A DNA stretch of 64,000 bases from Paulinella micropora (lineage: Eukaryota > Cercozoa > Imbricatea > Euglyphida), in the NCBI GenBank assembly GCA_009731375.1, contig BJOX01000163.1:490457-554456 (forward strand), in the 5' to 3' direction. Both the position numbers and the translations under genes were made by a program. Shown here piece after piece: positions 46,202 to 56,898 of the stretch; positions within the stretch are counted from its first letter, which is position 1; each line of letters opens with the position of its first letter. Below the pieces are notes generated by a model. It was given only the letters and a program-made list of their open reading frames with translations. It had not been told where the DNA came from and did not search any database.

Positions 46202-48739
46202 TTACTGCTGAAGAGGTCGTAAAGAAATCCCGGACGGGTTCGACTTGCGCCAGGTCTCGGTCGCTTGGGCCATCTGAGCACGGGCCAACAAATCGACAAT
46301 GTGAATGCGTTTACGCGGCTCTTGAGAGGCAGTGAGAGAAACGCCAAGAAGAGAAAGCTTGGAAGTCCAAGAGTCAATGAGACTCTTAATGTTTGTCCGA
46401 GGCGAGTAGCACGAGTTCAGACAGTGAGCAGCCGGGGCACAGTCCGTGACAATATGAAACTTTCTGTAACCCAGTGCGACCGCAAACTCAAAAGCTGCAA
46501 CGTAAGCACTGAACAACTCACGCATCGGAGACGAGTCGACTAGAGACTCAGAGCGCAGAAGGGCTAACTCTTCAACGGACCAACAGCGAGAAACGAAAAG
46601 ATCTTTGGAACGAAAGGGGGCCATGGCAATGGCACCCCTCCCCCCTCCCCCACTGCGAACCCTCCACCTCGCAAAAGTTCGCATCGGACCAAAGAGTGCA
46701 CTTGGCGGGGTCGTCGACCCATATCATCGAGTCCTTGTCATAAAGTCCCGTCTTAAGGAAGTCCGACAGCGGGAGACGGAAGCTGGAGTCAAGGAGAAGG
46801 CTGCGTGCCCACCTCGCAGCGTGGCAAGCTCTAGAACTAAAACGGCCACCTTTGCTACGCGATGTCGACATGGTGTTGAAAGCTATACGCATGTTTCCAA
46901 CCGCTGGTCGAAGAAAAAAGAGCATCTGGGAGACAAAGCACAAAAGGCCCAGGAGCCGCTCGAAAGACTTGACAGAGTAGAAGCCGCCACCAGCGATGGT
47001 GTCCAAGGCGTCCAGAACGATCTTGCGCTTGTCAGAGGGCAGCTCTACGAACCAAAAGCCCTTGCGAGTGTCCTTGTGCCAACCGAGGGCGCGAAAGGAC
47101 TGGCCAATAAATTCCTCGTGCCACGGAATCCCCAGAAACTTAGAGAGGCTATCGAATTTCAACCTGAGCGCCCTGGCTTCCTTCCAGGAAGCGCAGACGA
47201 CGTCACTGTTGTCGACATAAAGCTTCATTGGGATAGACTTGTAGAGAAAGATGGACTCGAGGGCTCTAGCAAAACGATTCCAGCCGTCGGCGGCATAGAC
47301 GCCCCCAAACCCGGGCACAAGAAGAACGAAGTACACAAGGTCGCCGGTGACGGGGTCTCTGCACGAAGAAACCTGTTGCCAGAAGAGCGAAGGCAGCAAC
47401 GGGGTCTGGTTGTAAGCAGACTTGACATCTGCCCCAAAGACGACACAACCGGGATCGGCTTGGATGATCCTAGCCATCTGCATGTCGTGCGTATAATACT
47501 CTACCCCATCATCCGTTCTCGGGCAAAGCTGATTGAAGGAGAGAAAACGGGGAAAGGAAAGGTCATTGATTAACCTCCTTTCTCCGTTCTCAGGATGCCA
47601 CTTATCTTTCGGGATGGCATGCTCACGCGTGACTATGGCTTGATGACTGCAAGCATTGTTCGGAAAGGGAGGCCTCGTGAACGGGCCCGCCATGAAGCCT
47701 TTCTCAACTGCTTTCATGTTGGCGTAATAGATCTGACTGTTGTCTTCCTCTGAGAGGGCACGAGCAAGAGAATAATCGCGTAAGAATTCTCCTGTGCCTC
47801 TATAGTGGGAGTCAGTGCCCGTAAGGAATCCCTCAAGCCAAACGACCTCTGCTTCCGGCAAGCAAAGCTTAGAAAGGCCCACGATATTGTCTACTTTGAA
47901 GACAGATTTATATGGTTTAATAACACCATTCCAAACCGGCAAAACCTCACGTTTGCCCGGCTGAAACCTCTTGTCACTCTCATTGCAACCAAAGAAATGG
48001 ATATTCCTACCTCTCCCCCTCTGAAACCTAAAGTCTACCAGAGCTATACCCCCGACCTGCAAGCCGCGAGAAGAGTCACGAACGAACCAAACATGCGTGG
48101 TGTGAGGTTCGAAACACAAAAGTTCCACCTTGCCGTGAAACCCTATCAACGCAACCACTCTGGCCTGCCGTAGCCTAGGTATAAGGGAGGAAAGAGAAAT
48201 AGAGGGAGAGGCAGGAAGGATGAAACACCAGAAGGGAAAGTCATGCCACCAGATGTTTCCACTCTCCAACTCTGACAACAGAGAAGGGAGGGAATCAACG
48301 GACACGATCCCAGCTGTCAACAGATCAGAAGGCACAGAGGGGGAGACTGAAATCCCAACACTGCACGACAAAGAAGAGACCTTGGACGGGGGAAGAGAGC
48401 GAACCAAAGCGCCCATCTCTTCCTCAGCCTCAGTCTTGGCAGTTTCCCAAATCCACCTAGGGAAAGGGAAGAAAAAGGAAGCAGAAGTGAGAGAGGGAGA
48501 AGCAGAGAGGCTTGAAGGGACCACATTGCCTTGCAAGCCACTCTGTTCATTACACAGCACCAGAGGCTGCTGAGCAGAAGAAGAACTGGAACCCACCAAG
48601 GGGAAACTACTGGAAGGAGCAATACAAGGGGAGGAAGACAGAGAAGATGAAGGTTGGATGTGTTGCTGTAGCTGTTGTTGAAACTGTAGACGTTGATGAG
48701 GTTGTTGAGGTTGAAGTTGTTGTTGTTGTAGTTGATGTA

Positions 48740-48771
<32 letters not shown>

Positions 48772-48778
48772 AGTTGTT

Positions 48779-48818
<40 letters not shown>

Positions 48819-48925
48819 CTGTAGTTGTTGTTGTTGATGTTGTTGATGTTGTCGATGTTGTCGTTGTTGTCGTTGTTGTCGTTGTTGTCGTTGTTGTCGT
48901 TGTTGATGTTGTTGATGTTGTTGAT

Positions 48926-48968
<43 letters not shown>

Positions 48969-49049
48969 TACTTGTAGTTGTTGTTGTTGTCGTTGTTGTT
49001 GTTGCTGTTGTTGCTGTTGTTGTTGTTGTTTGTTGTTGTTTGTTGTTGT

Positions 49050-49083
<34 letters not shown>

Positions 49084-49286
49084 GTTTGTTTTTGTTGTTG
49101 ATGACGTTGCTGTTGTTGTTGGAGTTGCCAATGCTGACTGGTTGCAAAGCTGATAGAAGGACAGGAAGAGAGAGACAAAAACGAACAAGGAGAGATAGAA
49201 GAAGACGTAGGAGAAGAGACAGGACAAGTACCCAACAAAGGGGAGATAGGTGACACTTGCCCATCTAAGGAGGAGGTGTGAAGCAT
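46202..49286 (-). pseudogene. Retroelement reverse transcriptase and RNase H with poly-Gln N-terminus
   Basis: ATG 49286. Residues about 50-230 are almost pure Gln/His, encoded by a CAA/CAG repeat. The RT blocks follow: ERRLINDLSFPRFLSFNQL, VVFGADVKSAYNQTPL (motif A Asp), VYFVLLVPGFGGVYAADGW, and the catalytic box KLYVDNSDVV, where the second Asp of YxDD is Asn. RNase H follows as TLWSDANFCEVEGSQWG. After a frameshift in a C/T-rich tract near 46640, SSPMRELFSAYVAAFEFA and VTDCAPAAHCLN continue it. The Asn is a notable deviation from YxDD. In the reverse transcriptase family the second Asp is usually essential, so activity is uncertain. Confidence 0.85.
48661..49113. repeat. GTT/GTC-rich trinucleotide array
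   Basis: Roughly 450 bp of GTT units with ATG, GTC and GCT interruptions, coding poly-Gln/His in the RT ORF on the minus strand. Other frames give long poly-Val, poly-Asn or poly-Thr artefacts. Confidence 0.93.
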
Positions 49287-49292
49287 TGAAGC

Positions 49293-50393
49293 CTATTTGG
49301 AAATGATAGAAGAAGCTGAAACGAAAGGGGCTGTAGAGGTAGATGAGCTATGCCCTACAGCTTGAACATGAACGGAAGAAAGAGCTGAGTCACTTCTTGA
49401 CGATGGGGACGAGAGCTGGAAAAAAGTGGAGCCGGTGGGCCCAGTCATATTAGCAGGTGGCACCAAGGCCACAGTATGAGAAGATAAGGAGTCGAAGTTA
49501 GTGGGAAGCTTGCTGAAAGAAAGATTGCCTCCTTTAGCAACTTTGACCTTGGTCGCGTGCTTGCGCCCACCTGGATCCCACGTCCTGCGAGTTGAGTCAG
49601 AAAGGGAGAGAGCAGTGGAAGAGGAAGTCTCACCTGAGGAGACCTCCGGCTGATGTAAGCCGACCCTGAGAGCTACTTGCTCCACTGCGGAGCTTTCACT
49701 CCCAGGGCCCCATCACTTGTTTGCCTTACGCTTTCCCCACTTCTCGTTGCCACTGTCCGGGCAGTCCACTCGTTTGTGATCTTTGTTGTCAGGGCAGACC
49801 GGGCATTGGTGGAGGAAGCGGCAATCCTCCTTATAGCTACAGTCGCGGCCGTCTGCCCAGTTGAAGCACACCTTCTTCGACCTCTGGTTCTGCTGTCTAG
49901 CTTGTCCACCACCACGGGTATTGTTCGCACTGCGTTGTTGTTGCTTGAGGACGCCTTGGCCAATGGACTGGTTGGAAGAATGAGAAGGGGGCGGGAGAGG
50001 CTCGAGGAAGGCTGTAGCTAACACAAAGGGAAGGGTGCCCTTATGCAATTGCCCTAACGAACTCCTACCGCGTACTGCCTTGTCCCATCTCATTGTCGAC
50101 TGCAACGTGTTCTTTCTTACGATAAGCTCGAGGTAACGGTAATGCTCCCACATGTCCTCAGCGTGCTGAGGATGATGTCTGGAGTACAGGACGACGAGCC
50201 TACGAACTAAGTCTAAAAACTTCTCAACAGTAACAGATTTGGGCTCCGACTCATGAGTTTCGCCAATGAGAGTTTTCTTTTTTGATGGCAGAAGCTCTTT
50301 GAGATTGATGTACTCTTTTCCCAACTTTATCTTTTTGAGTACGTCAAAATCTACATCTTCGGAACCCGGCAGACTCTGAAACTCTTGAGTCAA
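49293..50393 (-). CDS. Retroelement gag, CCCH/CCHC zinc region
   Basis: The open frame from 50393 (TQEFQSLPGSEDVDFDVL) to 49713 carries CFNWADGRDCSYKEDCRFLH, a CCCH finger typical of DIRS/Ngaro gag, followed by QCPVCPDNKDHKRVDC. A Ser/Thr-rich ORF (49685-49293) bridges to the RT. The zinc module would bind element RNA. Confidence 0.75.
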
Positions 50394-50423
50394 TCTAGCC
50401 TTCTCATCTCCGGAAACAGATGT

Positions 50424-51362
50424 CTAAAAGCCAAGTGCTGCGAGCAAGGAGAAGGAGTCAATACCTTTTTCGTTGGCTGCCTCCTTGATTTTGCGTTCCA
50501 GCTCCTCGTTGGTCTCTTGCAACTCTGAAGCATCGAAGCGGACAGTTCTGCCTTTGTTCCCAACTTGACGAGCATTGGCAAGCTTCGCCTTTAGCTCCTC
50601 TTGTTTCCGCAGAGCATCATCGATGGCATTCTGAAGTTCGGTCTCTTGCTTCGTGCCTTTTTTCTGCTTCTTGCTTCGAGGCTGACCGGCCTCCGGCTCT
50701 AAGTCATCGTCGTCATCGTCTTTCTGCTCTTGTTTCTCAACAAGCTCGGCTTGGACAATGAAGGGCCACTCAACTCCCTTGTCTACGATCTGAGATGCCA
50801 TTGCTGAAGCGACAACCCCCTTACTGGAATTCCCTTTGACTTCTCTTACCTCAGTAAAGTATTCGTTATACAACTTTCGCAGATTTGTAGCGTTGTATAA
50901 GTTCTCGAGGTGAGTCGCAATTGCTTTGGCTTTCTGCTTTTTGGCCTTAGCCTCGTTGCTACCGTTGCTATTCCCCAGAATGCCATTCACGTCTCTAATT
51001 GACTTAATAAAATCATCACGTGAGACATTAGCATTCAAGGGAATCTTAGTAAATTTCAGCTCGACAACCTGGTCGGTATTCGAGTCCCAAATCACTTCCC
51101 CTGATGCATTCAAATACTTCCACTTCTTGGATTCATCTTCCATACGAATCAAACCACGGGGGACTTGCACAGACCATTGATTTCCCTCTGTGTTGAGGCG
51201 AATAGTAGCCTGTTTATCAGTGAAACTCATCACGACCCCGGTGATTCGTACGGTTTCAGAATTTTGTCCAAATCTGTGAAATAAATCATCGTCTTGAACG
51301 TGATATGCTGCAAGAGTTGAAACAATGCTACCAACTTTGATTTTCTTTTCAATAGCATGCAT
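50424..51362 (-). CDS. Retroelement 5' ORF (gag-like)
   Basis: ATG 51362 (MHAIEKKIKVGSIVST) to the stop near 50424, about 312 codons. It has an N-terminal beta-rich part (VVMSFTDKQATIRLN; SVQVPRGLIRM) and a C-terminal charged coiled coil (LQETNEELERKIKEAANEKG). No named domain. It overlaps nothing and precedes the zinc-bearing gag. Confidence 0.6.
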   Translation of the reverse strand: MHAIEKKIKVGSIVSTLAAYHVQDDDLFHRFGQNSETVRITGVVMSFTDKQATIRLNTEGNQWSVQVPRGLIRMEDESKKWKYLNASGEVIWDSNTDQVVELKFTKIPLNANVSRDDFIKSIRDVNGILGNSNGSNEAKAKKQKAKAIATHLENLYNATNLRKLYNEYFTEVREVKGNSSKGVVASAMASQIVDKGVEWPFIVQAELVEKQEQKDDDDDDLEPEAGQPRSKKQKKGTKQETELQNAIDDALRKQEELKAKLANARQVGNKGRTVRFDASELQETNEELERKIKEAANEKGIDSFSLLAALGF

Positions 51363-51384
51363 TGAAGATAGTTTCTCTGACGCG

Positions 51385-51505
51385 TCTTTCGATCTTCCCA
51401 ACTTTCCAACCTAGGCCTAACCAGACGCCGGATCAAACACGCGCCGGCTCCGCCGGCACGGCTACGCCGCGCCGACCGGACTACCGTAAAAGCGAAACGT
51501 CTCCT
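51385..51505 (-). repeat. Split direct repeat A1 (truncated at gap)
   Basis: Matches 44761-44881 essentially base for base, ending CGTCTCCT where the Ns begin. Confidence 0.92.
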
Positions 51506-51515
51506 NNNNNNNNNN

Positions 51516-52462
51516 TCTGCCACGAAGCGTGGCTGGTCCAGAGGAGGTATGTCCCGGCGAGACGCGAGTGTGAAGCCGTAGCTGGGCCAGTAGAGCACGT
51601 AGAAAAAGAAGTTGTACGAGACTACACGCAGCGCGTCGGCGCGTCCTGGGCCTCTACGGCAGATTTGCTGGTATAACTCGCTTTGCTCTCGTTCCTGCCG
51701 AGCATCGTCGGTAATTTGCGGCGTGCTGCTCTCGGCCTCGTCGAGTGTGGGTAGGAAGTGCTTTTTGGACAGGAGAAGGAAACTGGACCGACAGGGGGTA
51801 GCAGATTTTTTCTCCTTGAGGAGCAGCGTGTGTGTCCAAGCCGTCGCCTGGAAACGATTGCGTGTCCTGGCCAGGCCGAGCTGGCTCTCGAGCCTGGCCG
51901 CCAGGTTGGGTGCTATGTTGGCGCACACGATCGCACGCAAGGCGCGCTGCTGCTCCTTGGTGCGCGCCAGGGCCTGCACCAGGAACGCAATTACCAAGGG
52001 CCCCAGCCGGTCTTCGCCGTTGTCCAAGAACGCCACCAGGCAGTTTGGCTCAAGCTTGAGCTCGGCCGGCCAAGGCTGGCCGAGGACCCACAACCGGCCT
52101 AGGCTGGGCGGCAGCCCCGCTTCGCCCCAGCTCTCGGCGCTGTAGGCTGCTGCAACCAACTGCGTGCAGCCGCTCTCCTTGTAAGCCTCTTGCAACTCCC
52201 GGCCCGCGCCCAGCCCGCCCAGCCCGCTGCGCGGGCTGGAGGGAGGAGCTGCGCCCAGCCCGCTGCGCGAGCTGGAGGGAGGAGCCGCGCCCAGCCCGCT
52301 GCGCGAGCTGGAGGGAGGAGCCGCGGGAGTCGCGCCTAGCCCGCCGGTGACCTCTCGTATAACTGGTCGCAGCCACAATGAGTTACAGTAGAAATAAGAT
52401 TGGGGTCTTGATGATGTCAGGATGTCTCCTGCATTAGCCGTGACGCCCCCGTTTTTAGACAT
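51516..52462 (-). pseudogene. 5' part of the virus-like gene interrupted by the retroelement
   Basis: ATG 52462 (MSKNGGVTANAGDI) is preferred over an alternative start at 52510. A 13-residue repeat (APPSSSRSGLGA) occurs three times near residues 50-90. A globular region follows (LVAFLDNGEDRLGPLVIAFL; HTLLLKEKKSATPCRSSFLL) up to LYWPSYGFTLASRRDIPPL, at which point the contig ends. The last 98 bp duplicate 44010-44107. Uninterrupted, the gene would encode somewhat over 500 residues. The function is not recognised. Confidence 0.65.
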
Positions 52463-52684
52463 TAATTTCTTTTCAATACAAGGAAAAAAAATACCAAAAA
52501 AAAGAAACATCCGCCCCAGCAGCAGCTGCCAGCGGCACAGCTGCTGCTGGGAAAACCGGCGGAGGGCAGGGGGGGAGGGGAGCGGCCGTGTTGCCCTCTT
52601 CCCTCATCTTTATCCATCCCCCCTCCCCTCTCGTCGTTTTGCCGTTCCTCTCTCTCTCTCTCTTCCCTAGCTAGTAAAGGCCAA

Positions 52685-52733
<49 letters not shown>

Positions 52734-52744
52734 GGCAAGCGTAG

Positions 52745-54395
52745 ATGGCGGTCGGAGTTCTAACCGTGGTAGCGAGCGCAGCCGTGTGGGAAGAAGCCAA
52801 TAGGTACACCTGCCCCAAGATTCTGAGTGGGTGGCTGGAGAAGTGCCGGGGTTGTGGAGACAGGCCATTTGCGTGCGTGCACCAGGTGGCCATCCTGGGG
52901 CAGGAGCCGCCCGATCGTGTAGTCGAGCTGTGGAACTATTCGTTGTCGTTTTCCGCGTTGCTACCCCACGCGCAACACCTGCTCTGGCCGCACCAGCAGA
53001 TCAGTTGCTTGATCTTTACCGCGTACCGCAAGTTCCACCAGTTTTACGGACTGCTGGGTGACTCGCCCGTGCACAAGAGGGCAGTGGCGGGGCTGGTGCT
53101 GCTGCATCACTGCGGAGGGGTGTATGCCGACCTGGGGCTGGAGTTATTACAAAACTCAACGTGGCCGTCGTCGCGGGGGCAGTTTCCGCTGCCGGCCCAG
53201 AGCCAGAAGAGGACGGCAGCTATCTGCCTGCCAGCTACTTTTTGTCAGAGCTGCCGGTGTTGATGGCGGCCCACCCGCAGCGCGTGGGCATGCCGTACCT
53301 AGTGCTGCTGCGCTACATGTCGTCCTTGGCGCTGCCCTGGCACGACAGGATCTGGAGCGCCAATTTCTCGTTCTCGGACCCGCTGGACGAGCGCGAGGCC
53401 CTGGCCGATTCTTTGGCGCAGGTATTGCGCGAGCAGAACCTCGACGACCCGTCATCGGCCGCTGTGTCGTCATCGTCGTCGACCGGTGCAGAAGGCAGCC
53501 CGCGTCTGGCCCAGGCTTGGTGGGAGGGCGTGCACAAGGTCCAGGTGCTGGGCCAGACGGAGCGGCTGCACGTGCTCAACACCAGCGAGTACCTCCTCTT
53601 CTGGCCCAAGTCGTACCCGAGGGGCCGCACACTAGACCGACAGTGGCGGGTGCCTGCAGGGCGGGCGCAAAACCTACCCGGCGATGTGCAGCAGCGTCTG
53701 GACGGCTTAACCAGGTCTGTGCCCCTGGGGGGGCTACAACGGCACTCTCTCGCCCTGCTGCCCTGGCCCACGGGGTTTCTCGTACCACGAGCCTACCGAC
53801 AGCTGCGGGGGCCCGGACGAGTGCGCCTGGGGCCTAACGCCGTGCGACCTGGACCATGGTGGTTGAGTCAACCCAGGACGGGTGGTACCAGGGGCTGTCG
53901 TCCCTGCCGTTCCAGGACTGCGTAACCAGAATAGCCTCGTGGGACGAGCGCTACTACTGGCCGGACGGTTTCGTCCGGCATTTCTGGACACTGACCGGAG
54001 GTACGATAGTACCAACTAGCTACAACGCGGCGTTTTTTACTTTTGTGCGACTGTGCAACGACAACTACCACATCCTATCGAACGCGGGGCAGCGCAAGGT
54101 GTGTGCTACTACGGAGGGCGGGCTAGTCACCGAGGCCGACGACACGGTGCCCTGGCGCGCCGCCACCGACGTCTTTGCCATTAGGCCCAGATTCCTGGCG
54201 AGTGCTAACTCCTGGTACTATGAGATCCGCGCCGACAGCCAGTGCGTGAGCCTGCCGACGCTGGGAACTCGCAGCTGGGTCATCACAGATACCTGCGGTG
54301 ATTCAAACTACGCGGCCGGCTGGGAGAGATATTTGCTGTGGGACTGCTCCCCGAGAAAGGTTGGTCCCCAGCGCTACGAGGGGGACAGCTTTTAG
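52745..54395 (+). pseudogene. Sugar-transferase-like secreted or membrane protein, several frameshifts
   Basis: ATG 52745 (MAVGVLTVVASAAVWEEANR) opens with a hydrophobic, signal-like segment. The block HKRAVAGLVLLHHCGGVYAD followed by LGLEL matches the R..aL...GG.Y.D.D core of the OCH1/Gly_transf_sug family, which uses a nucleotide sugar and metal. The DXD motif is altered here (DLG). Later blocks (FLSELPVLMAAHPQRVGMPY) also fit. Frames change at about 53160, about 53728 (a G7 run) and about 53870; a Cys-rich stretch (SYHEPTDSCGGPDECAWG) is read in the third frame. The last ORF (to 54395) has no known domain. It would modify viral or host glycans in the secretory route. Confidence 0.55.
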
Positions 54396-54655
54396 GCTCC
54401 GTGTGTCCGCCCGGTGTACGGCAGCGGGGCGCCTGTCAGCCAACGTGCGCCTGGAACAGTTGGGTGGAGCGGTGAGTGTGCAGGGGGGGGGGGGGGGGGG
54501 GGGTTGGGGGGGGGGGGGGGGGGAGGNNNNNNNNNNGCCGGGCGAGGGAAGGAGGACAGGCCTGCTTCTGTTTTCTGTGGCATCTCTGGTTCTGCGATAT
54601 CCTTCTTTGTAATATTTTCCTCCAACGCATGCTGCGGGTGGCGAAGACAGAGCTG
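54396..54655. other. Convergent spacer with G homopolymers and gap
   Basis: G21-TT-G19 at 54483-54523 and a 10-N gap at 54527-54536, between the plus gene ending 54395 and the minus gene ending 54656. Confidence 0.8.
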
Positions 54656-56741
54656 TCAACTCTGCCGCTCTGAACGCGGCATCCGTTCTGAGCGCAGCCC
54701 GTCCAACCTCTTCAGCGCTGCACCCCAAACTGCATTCTTGATGTACTCGCCCCCATACTTGTCTTTGTCCGTTAAAAGTGGCTCAGCTGCATGCAGCAAT
54801 ACTTCTGTCATTGCCTTGGTTAGTGCCTTCTCCTTGCTCCTTCTGGAAGCATCCGTGTCGCCCTCGCCGGATCCGTTTGCCTCGAAATGAGGGACAGGGT
54901 ACTCTGGGTAGTCTTGATGTGCTATTATTGCTAAGGCCTTTTGCATCGTATCCCATACGACCGCTTGTCCCTGTGCTGTTCGCGTCGGACTTTTCGAGCC
55001 GGGAGAGACGACGGGGGTTGCTGCTGCCAACGCCTCGATGGTTTCTCTCTGCTGTTTTCTGCTGTCTGCGCTTCTACCAGTGTTACGAATCCTTCTTTTT
55101 TCCGATACCTTTTGCGTCCGGTACTTCGTCTTCCTTTTCGGAGTACGGCTCAACGAGGCCTGTGCGGCAGGGACGTCCGCGAGGGCGGTCGTGGGGGCGG
55201 CAAGGCCGTCTCCTGCCAGGGCTCCCTGCGGTAGCCACGGCCCCGGACCGCTGCCTCCCCCGGATGGAGGTGCCCCCCTGGCGCTGCCGGTGGCCGCGCT
55301 CGGGGCGGCCGATTGTGCGCTCGGGGGGTGCTGAGAGCCCCGCCTCACGCCGTCGGCCGACCACAGTTGCGTAGGACACTGTGCGCTTGGCGTCAGGGTG
55401 GGACGCCGCGGGCATGGTATTGGACGCTGTAGACGCGGGGGGGGGGGGGGGGGGGGGGGACGNNNNNNNNNNGGGGGGGGGGGGGGGGGGCTGGAACGCA
55501 GCGTAGGACCCAGCGTGGGGCTGGTGCACGAGAAGTGGCTGCACTAACGGTGGCATCTTAAACAAGTGCTCGTACCTCTGCACTGCTCCCAGCCATACGG
55601 GATGCCTTGCGTAGCTAAACTGGCCCTGGCCATGCGTGTACTTGTTCTCATCCCATAAATACGTGTCGTGTCCCGGTGGTGCTTGTACTTTCAGTAGTAC
55701 TAGTACTTGTTCCATGGCCTTGGTCACGTCTTGCATTTCTTGCGTGGTATCCGCACCAGTTAGCACTGGGAGCACACGGGAGGGATCGTCTTCTTGCGCT
55801 ATCTGCCGCAGGGCCCAGTACATTACATCCAAGTTTCTCGTTCTTGATGTCTTTGCTTCGTCATGCATTTCTTGTTTTAGCCACCTGATGCTAGATTTGA
55901 ATATAGCCTCTTGTTGCCTCTCGTGGCCACGCTGTCGTTGGCGGCTGTTCACGTCCTTATGGTTAGTAACCCAGTTCGCAGGCAAAGGAGCAGGCGATGT
56001 CTGTGCGTTCGCGTGAGCGACCGGGCGGGGCTGGGGGACAAAGTGTCCCGGGGCGCCCGCCTGAGCGATCGTGCCGGCCAGGCGGTGTCCCGCCATGGCC
56101 TCTGGCTGTAGCGGTGGAATCTGGACGGGGCTTGTCCGAGCGCCGCGGCTAATGTAGTCCCTGCCGGCCGCGCTCGGGGCAGCCAGCCCTGCACTCAGGG
56201 CAGGCCGGGAGCCCCCGCCCAGTTCCGCAATCGGGGCGGGCTGGGAGCCCCCGCCCAGTCCCTCTCTCGGGGCAAAGCCGCTGCTAACCGCGCCTAGCTG
56301 CACCCCGCCCGGTCTGGGCGGCGGCGAGGAGGAGTCCACCCCCCGCACAGGGTTCTGTCGAGTAACGACAGGGGAAAGGGCTCTGCCCCCGCCCGGTCCG
56401 ACACTCGGGGCGGGCTGGGCAAAGCCGTGGCTAACCGCGCCTAGCCGCGGCCCGCCCGGTCTAGGCCGGGGCGGGGGGTCCCACCACTGCACGGGCCTTG
56501 GTTGGATAACGTCGGGGGGGAGGGCTCTGCCCCCGCCGGCGCTGGCGGTGTCTGGAGCTACTCCGACGCCTGGGTCGCGCGCAACGGGAGGGGAAAACGC
56601 AGCCCTGCTGGAGTCAGGCACGTCCGCGGCCGTGGGGCCGACCAGCCCCTGCCCATCATTCTCTAGCCGGGCCCAGTGCTTCAAGTAGGTCCTGAGCACG
56701 CCACAGGTTTTGCAGCGCTTGCCTCCCCCGCTGTGTAACAT
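54656..56741 (-). pseudogene. Proline-rich virus-like protein with an internally repeated domain
   Basis: ATG 56741 (MLHSGGGKRCKTCGVLR), with a CxxC near the start. Residues about 40-230 are Pro/Gly-rich with a repeated phrase (GGGRALPP, GGGRALSP; RPGGPRLGAVSHGFA, RPGGVQLGAVSSGFA). A helical domain follows (YWALRQIAQEDDPSRVLPVL; VTKAMEQVLVLL; WLGAVQRYEHL). After a poly-Pro linker containing a 10-N gap and a frameshift near 55340, a second, diverged copy follows (MQKALAIIAHQDYPEYPVPH; LTKAMTEVLLHA; WGAALKRLDGL). No known family. Alternatively these are two adjacent paralogous genes. A tegument- or scaffold-like role is conceivable from its composition only. Confidence 0.55.
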
Positions 56742-56898
56742 GGCTGACTCTTTTAGCCAGGAGGACTTTCCCCCCTCCCCAGGAAAAGCAGGCCCCCTTC
56801 CCTTTCCCTCTCTCCCAGCCCTCGGCCCGCTTTCTTTCCCCCTTTCTCCCTCCTTCCCGCCCCGCTCTCCCTCCCCCGCCCCCGCGCTGGCGCAGCGC

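Larger units (their letters stand above)
44108..51505 (-). mobile_element. Tyrosine-recombinase retroelement (Ngaro/DIRS-type) with split direct repeats
   Basis: Minus-strand order: A1 repeat (51505-51385), gag (51362-49293), RT-RNase H (49286-46202), tyrosine recombinase (46172-45176), B1 (45160-44935), A2 (44934 to about 44761), a spacer, then B2 (44334-44108). A1/A2 and B1/B2 are near-identical pairs. This is the A1-ORFs-B1-A2-B2 plan of Ngaro/PAT-like elements, which insert through a circular intermediate and leave no target duplication. The left junction is at 44107/44108. The right end is lost in the 10-N gap at 51506. Single frameshifts lie in RT-RNase H and in the recombinase. Confidence 0.9.

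Noticed and set aside
48512-49264. Poly-Val, poly-Asn and poly-Thr frames near 48.6-49.2 kb
   Set aside because: Shadow frames of the CAA/CAG (poly-Gln) segment of the retroelement RT gene.
44010-51613. The 98-bp flank repeat as a target site duplication
   Set aside because: Far longer than any known duplication for retroelements; tyrosine-recombinase elements make none; the right copy crosses the insertion point uninterrupted.
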